From positions 10,850,001 through 10,914,000 of the forward strand of contig NC_046683.1 of the NCBI RefSeq assembly GCF_009870125.1: a stretch of DNA of 64,000 bases, in the 5' to 3' direction. Below, piece after piece: positions 25,117-37,292 of this stretch. This stretch comes from Drosophila pseudoobscura (taxonomy: Eukaryota; Arthropoda; Insecta; Diptera; Drosophilidae). The notes beneath the pieces were generated by a model. The model was not told where the DNA came from. It saw only the letters and a program-made list of their open reading frames with translations, and made no database searches. Position numbers and translations under genes: made by a program. Each line of letters starts with the position of its first letter. Position 1 is the stretch's first letter.

Positions 25117-28100
25117 TTTGTTCGTTTGCGATTCCGTATTAAGGTATAAGCTATATTTTCTCGATATCGAAAACAAGCAGCATCAAAAATATACTGAAAA
25201 TAAAGCGTATCTCTTGACTAGAAACAGCTGGCTGTGTGTGTTGGAAAACGACAGTGCCCCATTTATTCGACTGATAGCCGGGAGACGCGTTTACGAACAC
25301 TAATTTTCTCTCTCTTGGCAGCAAATGTTGCGAAGCTTTTACGGCTAATAGCAATATTATAAAACAAAGCGGCAAAAAGTCCGAGTTTTGGCATTTACAT
25401 ATGCATATAAGTACGTTTCTATTTTCCACATTCAGGAGTAAAATGAATAGATGTCCATATAATCTACATATGTACATAAACACATATCTACTTTATCGTC
25501 TGTTATTGCTCTTAATTGCGCCTCGGGACTCAGGAACCACGAATTGAACTAGTGCCGAAAATCACTCGTGGAACCAGAAAAGTCTCGTTGCCAGATCGCA
25601 ATAGGGTGGCAATGACACTGGCACCGCCATAGGATCATTCACCAGACTAGCAGAGAAGTCTGATAGTCTATGTAAATATTGGGACTGGAATAAATGAGGC
25701 TAATTCTAATTTAAACTCAAAACTCAGCGCAGGGCAGAATTCGCTTAGGTACTATTCGGTTCGAAATCGATTCGGATATGTGATCCTTCACAGGACGCCC
25801 TTTTGCCCCAGTCTGCTGTGACAAATTGAATTTGAGAACTATTCAAATTGATGTTACAACTTGGGATTCACTTAGGCAATTTTTCACACTCATTTGCATA
25901 GTTAGCCAAGTGACTTCTGCCGCAACCCATCTGTAGGATCTGTTCCCCGCCCGTCCGCTCCTTGCAGGTGGCCTGGCTGACTGATTTATGTACGAAGTGT
26001 CCTGGCTGGCTCTTGGCGGTTGGTTCGTGGAAACTTTCCGCTGGGGGTTGAGTAGCAGCAAAATGAAATTAAAAATTACAAGCAAAGGAAATCTTGAGTA
26101 ACTTTTTTGATTTGTCCGCCTCACACCAAGCCCGCCGCGGCGGACTGCTGTAGTTGTGCTTGGCCCTGCTCTCGCTGCTCATCCAAGCCGGCCGGTCTGT
26201 CTTAAGTTTTAATTACACGAAACGTGAGTAAAATTACAAAATGCGAGAACTTCTGAACCCGTTCACAAATCAAATCAAAAGGATCCTCCAACCCACACAG
26301 CACTCGGCAGACAGCAGCACCGACCCAGACCTTCACTAAGAATGGTTTCACTCGTACCGATTGACAATCGGAAGGGCACCAATTGGTTATGTTCCAAACG
26401 ATTACATGCCCTATGTACTCAACCAAACAGAGCGGATCCATTTTTACGATATTGCCTTATCACGAGACGGATCGGATGTTGTATAGTTTTCAGTTGGTTT
26501 TAGTTCTAAGAAATGTAAGTGTTTCTAATCAATTATCTATTTGTAAATGCACCTGCATGACCACATACATGTATGTATGTATGTTGTAATGGCCAGTGAA
26601 GCAAAACTAGATTCCGCAGATACCAAAACAGATTAAAAACACGCGCCAACTTGATTATTTCGAACCCCAAGGCTTTAGAAAAAGCTACTTCGAATATGGA
26701 GCTTTAATTGCTCGAATGTTCTCTTCGTCACTCGAGACCAAACATCCATGGCAGGGTCCCAGCAATGGTGGCCACTCGGATCAATTGGAGTGGAATGTTT
26801 TGGCTCAACGCTGACTTTTTTTTAAATGATTAGATATGAGTAAATCATATTCCTTCCTGCTTCATATTCCATTACTTTAACCAGAATACGAAAATAAATC
26901 GCAATGGAATCCATTATCTAAATGGTGCTGGGGAAAAGATATGCAAGGATATTGCGCAGGAGGGTTGAGCAGGGGACAGTGTCAAAAGGCACAACAAGAT
27001 ACAAGCTACAAGCTCATGTCAAAATACACACACATACAGACTTGATTGTCATTTGAATAGATTACAAGACTGCTGTGTGTCCGTGTGCGTGCTGGGCATA
27101 TACGAGTATCTGTTCATATCGAAATGCCTATGGGCACACTTACCACTAACGTGTAGTTGTAGTGGCCAAGTCAAAAGGATGTCCAGCTGCACACAGCCCG
27201 ACAACATTCGCATATCCACGTACTCTAGGGGTATACTTCATTATCACATGGAACGGAATCAACAACCACCAGCTTGCAGTCTTAACCCTTCTAACGACCC
27301 TGTCGGACAGAAGTCAGAATAGAAATCAAACGAAACCGATCAACACCAAGGGGCTTAACTGGTCGAAGATCACGGCCATTGCTGATTTCTGATTTCTTTT
27401 CAGTCGATTACAAATTAATTATTGGATCGACTTTTTGCTAATCAATTTTTGAGGTGAAGATATACATACATACTCGACTAAAATACATATCTATGTGTAC
27501 AAATAGCGGATATGTTGGGGTCACATGGGAGCCCATGTAATGGTTAACACTTCGAGAGATTATGCTTGTAATAAAGGGGCGCTGCGGAGGTTTTGAGCTG
27601 TTCTCATATTGTGTAGACAAATTAATTGCGAACTCATGTAATTGTTTGACAATCTTGTCCAAATTCATGTGTGGTCCCACTATGCGTGTCTGTGGGAAGA
27701 GCAAAAGCTTGAGAAGGCTGCAAGCTGAATGGGGAGCATTGGAGCACACCCTTAAGACGCCATAATCGCTGTGTTGACTCAAGTGTAACCCAATTAGTCG
27801 ACAAGTGCTCGAATATGGCTGACAGCCCATCCCAACCCAGAGAACTAGAATATTTTTGAGCAGCTTGGTTGATATGTATGTCAGGATTATACATACAAAT
27901 AAACATGTGTAGGTACTTTATATGGTTTGTGTGGTTATATGCAGCAGTACTTTTGTGCGGGCATACAATCAGAGGTCAAAACGATTAATTATCAAACCGG
28001 CTATCGTCCTTCTATTCTGTATTTGTGTGTGTGTGTTGGCCGATAAGCTCTCAGGATAACGACAATTATGCTGGCTGTCAGCTGCTGTAGCTACATAGCC

Positions 28101-28957
28101 ATATTTCCACAGATATACAGACGAATATACGAGTATGTACTCGTATATATGTATATGCCATGTGCTTGCATGTGTGTTCTAGATTTTCTAGTTGTCAGTT
28201 CATTAAAAGAGGGATTTCTTATTTAATGAGCAACTTTGAAACTGTATTTATTGCCCAGAAGTTCAAGTGAAACCTAATCAAATATCATTTACTAATGAAC
28301 TGCACTGGCTTTTCGGGCCTCATGGGTGATGCTGATTCAAAAATGTTTCAAATGGTCTGCACGACAATTGTGAGGCATTATTGAGAATGTTGATGGGCAG
28401 AGGCTAAACAATGATCCGATCCTTTAGTCCCATTTTTTCCAACATCAGCCATATCAGTACTTTTTACCTAGCTCCATTGTTAAATAGCAGCGCGCTGCTT
28501 CATGATCTTAGACTAGTTAAGGCGGTCTTGATGTAGTTCCCAGCTGTGTACTCAGGTACTGGAGTACCCCTTATCTGGAACGAATCGGAAGGAGCAAAGA
28601 ATTGCTGAAATTTGTACACCTCTTTTATCATTATTCACACCGATTTCAGTAAAACATTCGAATAGTTTCAAATAACTTCGTTATCCACGTATTGTACCTG
28701 TTTATCTGCGACTATTTACTTATGAAGAGCGAATCTACGATCTGAGGGGCACTAGAGGCACGTAAAGCAAATTTACACTTGCCTTTTGGATAGCCAATAA
28801 TTTTGTTGTTCGAATTTGTGTACTCGCAAAGATTAAATATTTTTCACAGACTTCCAGATCCGTTGAGCTTTTAAAGGAAACTGATGCTGGCTCAGCTTCA
28901 TAGCTTACAATTTTCTCGATATGAGGCAAAAAACCCAGCTTTTTTGTTTACATTATA

Positions 28958-28999
28958 GCAAAGACTATTGTATAGTCTTTGGTATTGTATAGTCTTTGA
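28958..28999. repeat. Hairpin plus direct repeat TGTATAGTCTTTG
   Basis: AAAGACTA (28960-28967) pairs perfectly with TAGTCTTT (28973-28980) across a 5-nt loop. The right arm is then repeated as TTGTATAGTCTTTG (about 28985-28998). Confidence 0.75.
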
Positions 29000-30320
29000 T
29001 TATAGCCTTTTCCAGAGGCCAGTTCCTGGCATATTGATAGAGCTTTGCTACACACTGTAAAACACGTAAATTGGTAAATCTCAGAGCTAAATTGTGTAAA
29101 ATATATTTTATTTTTACAGATCGGAATAGCTGCTCTAGGATAGATAAAAGCTAAAGATAGCCACACGGGAATACTTACACTTGTGTGTTTGCATATTCTT
29201 ACATAAACTCATTAAGATTAAAAAATACCACATATTATAAATAAGAATAAGAATGAAACATATGTACATATTATTTATTTTGATACTAAGTCTTAATCTC
29301 CGATTATAATTTTGTAGCATAATGTAAGCATCGTTCCCACTTGGACTCATCGATAATTATCTGCATATACATCACTTTCGGCCTGTGGATAATGAAATGC
29401 GCATTTTGGATCTGCAACTGATATGTTTATTTTTTAACATCTCGCATATCGCCCACCCATTATCTTGCTTCGAAGTGAGTTTTGTATCGTATGTTTTGAG
29501 TAGAGAAGAGGGGTGCGATGGAAGGTTGAAATCCGTCTTCATATAAAATGTAATTAAATCAAAGGTCGAAACACATTCATCTCTTTTCCCCCCAGCTCGT
29601 CTTGCCCTCTGCCAGTGCCTTTATCAGCTTGTGATTAACATATTTTACTGGCCCGATCCTGAGGGTGGCGATAAAAGTTTTGACAATGTGTTCCTCATGA
29701 CGAATACAGGTGTAGGTGTTTAAGCTTTAGCTTTTTAATCAAAACGAAAACTCAAAAAAAGTTTCTGCTGGGCTTCAACAGAAATTGTATCTTTCTTTTC
29801 GTTTTTCCACCTGTTTTCCTGGAATGTCACTAGGAGCCCCTCACCACTAGGGGCCCTTTTCTTTTCCTGTTCTCTTAGCCTTTATTGGGGTTATTTTCGT
29901 AGAATCTACACCGTGTCGTAGATATACAATTTATTCTGCCTCATTTTCTCCAAATAAAGCGTTTGAACGGTAAATACCTCAATTTTCGCGGAATTCTTTT
30001 TAAAAGGTAAGAGACTCTCTAAAGTTTCTTTTGAAGTTTTGTAATTTCATATACATATATGTATGTAGATTTGGCTACGAGATCCGATATATATGGCTGT
30101 TGCCGGTGTTCGGGTGTCTCCACCGCTCATTATTATTTGGTTTATTGTTGTGGTTGTTTTTGTTCTCTCCGGTTTGAATTTTATACAAAATATTATATAA
30201 TATTAGCATATAAAAGAGTTGATAACACTGACCAACCACACAGATACAGATACGGATACATATTCGAGGGCGAAACAAAGGCATTCTTAGCATATATATA
30301 TTTATATGGAGTACGTATAC

Positions 30321-30340
30321 ATACATACATATGTATGTAT
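30321..30340. repeat. Perfect 20-bp palindrome ATACATACATATGTATGTAT
   Basis: The sequence equals its own reverse complement. Shorter versions (CATACATATGTATG) occur at 30903-30916 and 37169-37182. Confidence 0.85.
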
Positions 30341-30700
30341 AAGATATTATTTTATTTATTTTCCAAATGTAATGTTTTTAATCTATATTTTCTTTATTAT
30401 TTTCAAATTTAATGAAAGTCCTAATTACTTGAGAACGACTTGTTTCAAAAGTTTCGCCTTCCGGGAAAAAATTCACCTTGCGAGGAGATCCCCACCAGAG
30501 GAGAACGCAGGTGTATTCAGTTCTTTGATAGCCATCGAGGTCCAATACTAATTAGAAATGATTAAGTTCAGTTGCTTCCTGGAGTTGAAAGTTGGCTAAA
30601 CTTGATTAATTAGCAAAGCCAATCCGGAAATGAGGACGGAAACAAACTTTCAAGAAAATTTCCAAATTTAATAGAAAGCAAAACGAAAGCCCAGATATAT

Positions 30701-30706
30701 TTTATT
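30701..30706 (-). terminator. Polyadenylation signal for the defensin-like gene
   Basis: AATAAA on the minus strand (TTTATT on plus), about 220 nt past the stop codon. It is the first canonical signal I see. Confidence 0.5.
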
Positions 30707-30926
30707 CATATGTATATTAAACAAATATATTGACAGATCAATTTTACAGATACATCCACCGGTAGTCGTAAACTCGACAGGCTCCCATCTAAAGCTGTGT
30801 TGTATTCTCATCGATTGCATCTCCATCTAAGTAGTGGAACAACTATTGCATTTACAATTTCCAGATGTATCCCCAGAGACATCTGCGTTCGACAGTTACA
30901 TACATACATATGTATGCATATACATC

Positions 30927-31304
30927 CTATGATATGCAGTGACAGCTCTCCCTCCAGCACTGGCCTATCCAGTGCTCCTGCCGCTTGCAGTACTCGTGGC
31001 ACTTGGGATAGTGCGGATGGTATCGAGAAAGCTGCTGGCAGAGGGCCCGATCCTTGGCTATGACGCGGGCCTTGATTGACACGATGCCCAGCGGAAGGGT
31101 GACCGCTTCCGCCGCTTCCCCCGAGTCAATATTCAGATCGTTCTCGTTGGATCCGGCACCAGCCGCAACCTCAGCGGGAGGATCTGCGGCATCGGCGGCA
31201 GGCTCTGAGGCATCGCGGATCCCACGGAAAACGCTTGCCTGGCCAGGGGCGAGGAACAGGGCCAGCGACAGGAGGAGCAGGCAGACCACCAATAAACGCT
31301 TCAT
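30927..31304 (-). CDS. Secreted defensin-like (CS-alpha-beta) peptide precursor
   Basis: Single-exon frame of 125 aa starting at ATG 31304 (GCACA ATG AAG); an in-frame ATG at 31313 would add only three residues before the charged n-region. Residues 1-23 (MKRLLVVCLLLLSLALFLAP...) are a textbook signal peptide. Residues 24 to about 80 form an acidic Ala/Glu/Asp/Pro-rich propeptide. The last 37 residues contain six cysteines spaced C-x12-C-x3-C-x9-C-x4-C-x-C, with IGQC giving the Gly-x-Cys of the defensin gamma-core. D. melanogaster Defensin has x12, x3, x9, x5, x1, so only one loop differs by one residue. Family role: secreted antimicrobial peptides of fat body and haemolymph. No dibasic furin site precedes the cysteine module; KAR and KDR are the nearest candidates. 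Antimicrobial function is inferred from fold signature only. I saw no clear NF-kappaB site upstream. Confidence 0.8.
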   Translation of the reverse strand: MKRLLVVCLLLLSLALFLAPGQASVFRGIRDASEPAADAADPPAEVAAGAGSNENDLNIDSGEAAEAVTLPLGIVSIKARVIAKDRALCQQLSRYHPHYPKCHEYCKRQEHWIGQCWRESCHCIS

Positions 31305-34300
31305 TGTGCACAACTAAAAGGCAACTGAGCAACTAAAATTGTTTTTCTTTTTCTAATTCTAATTCCGATTCCGATGCTCCCTCCCTTATCAGCCGTCTCA
31401 AGGTCACAGAACTCAGCATTCAGCACTCGGCGCTCTAATCGCTGAAACTTGAGCATTTATGCGGTTGCGTTCCGTTCCCGATTCGGTTTCAGTTTTGGTC
31501 TACACTCTTGTCGAGAGCATTATGATTCCTACCAGATGTTTGCAACGTCTATCTTATTTCTGATCAGCAGTAACAGCGAAATCATAGCCGTATCCCACTT
31601 CCTTACTGGAAAGTAAAACATGCCTTTGTTTTACTTTTGGCAGCCAGTACATATGCCAAGGTCACATATAGAGAAACTTGTTCTTTTACAAGTGTATTTA
31701 TACCTTCGACCATTAAGGTTAGTCTTCGCTTCTTGTTCGCTGAACAGGCCCAAGGCCCCCCCAGTCACTTTGCATACGGGGTGCCTGCTCCCAAATGGTA
31801 TTGCTCTGAACTCACTCATGCATCAGCAGACCCCGGTCGTGCCACCCTGTTAATTCACTTGGAAATTGTAATTCACAAAACATAAAGCACACAAACATAT
31901 GAACATATCTTCGATTCCCACATCGATATCAGAGCAGCATCATCGGCAATTCTCCTCCTCGAAGAGGCAAACTCGTACTTTGTGTTGCGTTGTGTGTTAA
32001 AGATTGGTACTGGGTGATTCTGGGGAATCGCCGCTAAATCGTCTCCCAGGCAATAATTACTCAATTTGCAACACACACAAATAAACCAACCACATCATAC
32101 CCTCTGCTGCAGAATTGGAAAAAGGGGAAGAACGAGGAGCAGATTTAATGGATAGACTATCGAATCGAAGAATATGGAAAAGAGGTAAAAAGGAAATATG
32201 AAATAGTATATGATATAAGGAATCCCTTCTTATTGACCACATTACGAATATTGAAAACAAATATTATACGAATCATTAGAGCTATACTCTATATATATGT
32301 ATATCGGGTATAGGCCTTCCGCCTGTGACATTCACATCCAAGAATATAATATACCCTGCTGCTCGTCGAGTGAGGTGCCCACAAAGAAGTATGTATAAAT
32401 GTTGAGCTAACAATTTATGCGGAAATTTGATTTTTATGTTCCTCGAGCTTGTCTTTCCCCCTCGCCCGCTCACACTCTCCCCCATCTGTGCTACTGTGTG
32501 TGTGTGTTGGCTGTCTTGAGAAGTTAGTAAAATTGATGGGCAACGGACAGACACGCGGACAGGCAGTTAAAGGAACATAAAATGTAACATTTCCGGGTAA
32601 TTTTTGGCACACACACACACCACACCAACACATTTAAGTCTCATTTGTTTTAAAATGCAAAAACCATAACAATAATCATGAGAATATTACACAATAATAA
32701 CAATAATAATAACAGCACTCGAATTTACGAATGTAAAAAAGGGAAACATCTGCCAGGAAGAACGATAGTCGTTTGCCAATAAAAAATAAAAAACATAAAA
32801 AGAAGGCTGCTCGGACTCTGAAGCCCAGAGCTTTTGATATCCTTAAACATAGATTAACCGATCCTCTGAAATTAATACTCGTGAGAAAAGTCACTTTACC
32901 TAAAGCTAGATCTTTACCTAATTTAATTTCTTCGGCGGGAAAATTGGGATAAAATGTGTGGAGGCAACAACAGGAATATAATTTGAAAATTGTTTCCTTC
33001 TATGGTTCTGTTCGGATCAGTGGATTTCAACAGCGACCTGCAATGGGAAAGCGGAACGACATAGGAAAAAATATACGTACATCCCCATCAGCATCAGTAT
33101 ATACCAGGTATAGACAGTTTTCCCAAAAAGTTTGGTCAACAATTTCAAATTAAATTCGAATTTGAGCTCGAAACAAACAGGAATGGATAATGGGTCCAAT
33201 GGATGGGACCCGAAGAACTATTCCAATGACTGTCAAACACTTTGGCTGGCATTTCCAAATGGCGCACGAGCCCCAAAAATTATTGACATTAGCTGACATT
33301 TGCACCGTACCGGGGGCAAATACCCGTTGGATAGATGCCAGAGGTCGCGGATATCTCGCATTATTAGCCAAGTTTGATTAATGCGATTGTGTTCGGAGTA
33401 CGCGTACGAGTATGTGTGTTAATGGTGGATTTGGGGTTGATTCGAGTTTAATGAAAAACAGAAAACAAAAGGCCCCCTCATCCAATCATCATCTGTGCCC
33501 CTTAGTCCCTCTTAGCCAGATGTGACAGGGGAAATGGGTCAATACGAAATAGATTTTTCGGCCATGTTTGTTCTGGCATTTGTTCTCGCTCTCTCAGGTT
33601 CCCCGCAGTCCGCAGTCCCCACAATCTTGTAAACTGATTTTAGCTCGATATAATGTGACGTATCTCGTTTTTGATAAGGGTTTACAAACGCCTGCCGAGG
33701 GCTGTCAGATGATAAGCAGCAGACAAGCCGAGACCAAAAAGGATATGGGCAAAGATACAAAATTGTTATCATTGCAACACTTTTCCACGCCAGGGGCCTT
33801 CTTGAATGGAGGGGGCAGTGGCAGTGGCAGGGGCACGCACGAGTACATGTCCAATTAAAAATTCAAAAGCTCTTCTTCTGCCACTCACAAAGCGAATGAA
33901 TTACGTGCCAAAGAACAAAAAAGCCTTTCATATAAAACAAAACAAAACAACAAAAATATGTTTTATTAATAGATTCACGAAATTCTATTTATAGATAGAA
34001 GAAGGGTGCAGATATTTTAATACATCCCACGTAGGTAGAGATATGGAGATTGTGGCTATGTAGAAAGCAGTAGGATGTGGAATGCTCCAGTATTTCATCA
34101 AAAGTAAAGAGACTTTCGGTATGTGATACATTTTCCAACTTCTAAGTTAAATATATTCACTGGAATGGGATCTTGTTTTCATAACAGCTGCATATATCAA
34201 TTAGATCGACTTTTTTATGGTAGGTTTTATCATCTTCCAAAAGTTCTATCATCTATGATAAGGCGCCCAAGTAATGACCAATCCATTTTATGGTTAAAAT

Positions 34301-35373
34301 TTTAACAATTAATGATATACATATGTGCAAATATCATCATACTTAGTTATGGTGGTTTTATCTTCGTAACTCAAACTTAAGAGACAGTCGAAATATAATT
34401 TACCATTTACTACATAATTATCTATAAATTGTTGTACAAATATTTGGACTTTATTCAACAAATTCGCACTCGAAATTATCTCAAGTCGATGGCGGAGCCC
34501 CCTTGTTGTTTTTGTTTTTATTTGCAAAGATGTAATCGCATATTACTAAGATGGGCTGAAGGGGCATCGTGCTAGACGGTAGAGGAAGGAAGGCAACGAC
34601 AGAGGCGATGGCGATGGAGGCTTAACAAGCGCCATGGGAGTAGGCTTCTGAATAAAGGTAGGAATATCGCATCTACATATCCTATTCTCCATATATATAC
34701 GTACACATATATATGTATATGTATATCTTAATAATAATTTGTTTGGTAACAAAATTCTCCCTGGGGCGCATTCAACTAAACGCAGACAAGGACGGCAGTC
34801 AGGACTTTGGGGTGTACTACTGGCCAGGTCGACTGCTCGTGGCAATTATAAATTGTTGAAAATAATTTCATTAAATATGTAAAAAGGCGACGCCAAACAA
34901 AAAAGTGTATAGAGGGACAGGAGCAGGACAGCAGGAGCCGACACAGAAGCAGCCCCAGGAACAGCAGGAGGATCCCTTTCAACCGAGTGTCCTGGACTAC
35001 GTGCCTGCCATTAAACTTTCACTCCGCGCACCACGTTCCCTCTCTATCTATCTATCGTTCTGACCTTCTGCCTTGCTCCGTTCGAACTTTGACTTCCGGT
35101 GTGTCCTCGAAAAAGTTACCCTCTTTCAGTCCATATTGGGAGTACTTTAGAGGGGTGTGGACATGGGAATGGGAATGGGTACAGCCCAGGACCAGAACTA
35201 GGTAACTTAGGGGAACCATCTCTTAGCCAAAAGGGAAGTCGGCTTTTTCGCACTTTCCATTTGCTTTGCAAATTTGATGATTTCCCAAACTGAATTTTCA
35301 TTTTCGCTTTGCAATTGTTCATTTTATCTGACACACAGAGGGATTCGCACAAGAGGGGCAACAAGAGAAGGGG

Positions 35374-35394
35374 GAGAGAGAGAGAGAGAGAGAG
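35374..35394 (+). promoter_or_regulatory. 21-nt GA run, candidate GAGA-factor/CLAMP/MSL site
   Basis: Uninterrupted (GA)10G followed by TGG. Long GA runs are bound by GAF and CLAMP, and form the core of MSL recognition elements on the Drosophila X. The Or19a orthologue argues that this window is X-linked, so a dosage-compensation entry site is possible. Function is inferred, not shown. Confidence 0.4.
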
Positions 35395-35687
35395 TGGTGG
35401 TGCACTCTCCTGCTACTGCTGTGGCTCTTCTTTCTGTGGAAGATGTACAGGAAATTAAGTTTGCAGTTCTGCATAACTCGTGGTGACATCCCTCCGGACA
35501 TTAACTAGAACCATGGAACAGTAAAGTAACGATGGGCTAGGATACAGTACAGTAAAAGCTGGCTGGAATGTACCCATTTACATACATATGTACATAGATA
35601 CGATTCAGTCAAGATTTAACATGTTTAATTTATCTTCATCTATTTCCCAGAACATACCCATATCTGTGTACTTCCTACATCAATTAT

Positions 35688-35785
35688 CAATCCTTGATTC
35701 ACATAGATGGACAAATATGCTTATCCATTTCGATTCATTTCCTTCATCTTCCTGCCGAACTTCTTCACACAATCTTAATGCTTCA
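35688..35785. repeat. Diverged duplicate, copy 1
   Basis: Aligns without gaps to 37195-37292 with 84 of 98 bases identical by my count. On the minus strand one frame stays open through copy 1 (...EALRLCEEVRQEDEGNES...), and most base differences between copies fall at its third codon positions. Confidence 0.75.
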
Positions 35786-37194
35786 AAAGGATGAGGGGAC
35801 GACAGATTTACTTCCACACAAAGCAGGCCAACTACACTGCTGCTTGATTGGAAATAGCTTCTACTCGTAGAAGAAATTCCCCAAAAATATGCCAAAGAAA
35901 AATCAAAATCTCAAAAATGTATACACAAGAAATTGCAACAATAAAAATTTGATGTACAATTTGAGTAGGCATCAACACCAGCTCGCTGCTCCCTCCAGCC
36001 GAATGGAAATCAAATTAGAGTTGGATGTAGGGTCAGGTGCGGGGGCTCCACCGGGAGAGATTTCCCTTTCATTTCTGGCATATGTATCTGGCTTTGAAAT
36101 TGTAAAATATTCCACAAATATCTCATATTTCTTGAACAATTGTTAGCAACTAATCTTTTGAGTATGCATTTCAATCGAAATTTTTGGGCAATTGAAGAAT
36201 TTCCAATCGAGTAGAGTTTCTCCGTTTGCTTTTGGGCGATGCCAAATGCGGTGTGGGATCCCTTAACACTTAGTCGCCTCGTCGCATTTCCTTCTCCGGG
36301 CTGATGGAGGGGGATACGGCAAAGAGTCGCTCATTTATTTTGCGGCTTTGTCGCGTTTCGCTTAAAACTCATTACTCATACCACATGTTGGCCGCTGCGC
36401 CCCCCATACGTGACTCGGGGGTGCAGGCCCACGAGCACGAGTGGGCTTCTCAAATTCTGTTCACTTGCGCTCCATTGAGTTGGAGACACGCGCGAGGATA
36501 ACCAAATGCTCGACTCATTTTAATAAAAGGCAATGAGTCTTGCCAAATAAGATTCCCAGAAAATTAACTAAAAATCACATTAACACCAGGCACAGATTGC
36601 ACGGCACTTGGGCGGTTCTGAAGCTATATATCCATATGTACACATATCTTAAGTACTTACATTTTGTACAATACCATGTGTATTTATCTTTTTGAAATGG
36701 ATGGATTTCTGGCCAATTCAAATGCGGATCAAGCAGCCAAGTTTTCGCTCAACAACCTCTCATTATATTTTCCGATTTCCACCAGAACGCCAATAATAGA
36801 AATAATAAACAACTTTTATGTAATTTTTTTATTTAAAAAATTTGAAAACTATCCCTGCTTTAAGCTAACAATGAATCTAGCTTATTTATTTATATGTATA
36901 TGTATATAAAGCTAAGTTAGAGTCTGCACCTAAAAGCCTTATAGGACCTTGAGGGCTTATAGGGCCTACGGTATTTTCACTTTTATTTTTTTGTCTTTCT
37001 TTAGTCTCAATTGTGATTTTTGATTTTTTAGGAGCTTCCAGTCTAAAACAGTGATATTTTACAACCTCTTCGGTTTAATAATTTAAATAGTATTTTCTGT
37101 CTTTAGAAGTCTATTTCCTGTAAAAAAAAGAAAGAGACTGCCGCCGATTTCTTAGTACTTCCTAAATACATACATATGTATGAAGATTAATTAA

Positions 37195-37292
37195 CAATCC
37201 TTGATTTATTTAGATGAACAAATATAATTATCCACTTCGATTCATTTCCTTCATCCTCTTGCGGAACTTCTTAGCACAAACTTGATGCTTCA
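37195..37292. repeat. Diverged duplicate, copy 2
   Basis: Direct-orientation partner of copy 1. In the frame open in copy 1, a GAA codon is TAA here, which truncates it. The alternative minus-strand frame reads ...KFRKRMKEMNRSG and then stops. Confidence 0.75.

Larger units (their letters stand above)
25177..30700. other. Intergenic, no recognised gene
   Basis: No supportable exon was found. Present are ACATACATATGTATG-type palindromes, scattered TACGAGTA words (for example 27101 and 28128-28145) and a short hairpin/tandem repeat at 28960-28998. Open frames such as 27438-27830 on the minus strand lack any motif and have no convincing splice partners. Confidence 0.55.

Noticed and set aside
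31380..31470. Immune promoter for the defensin-like gene (GATAAGGGA, TCGGGAACGG, CATAAATG)
   Set aside because: A GATA word and a weak TATA-like element exist, but the GGGAACGG word does not match a Dif/Relish consensus and no initiator is correctly spaced.
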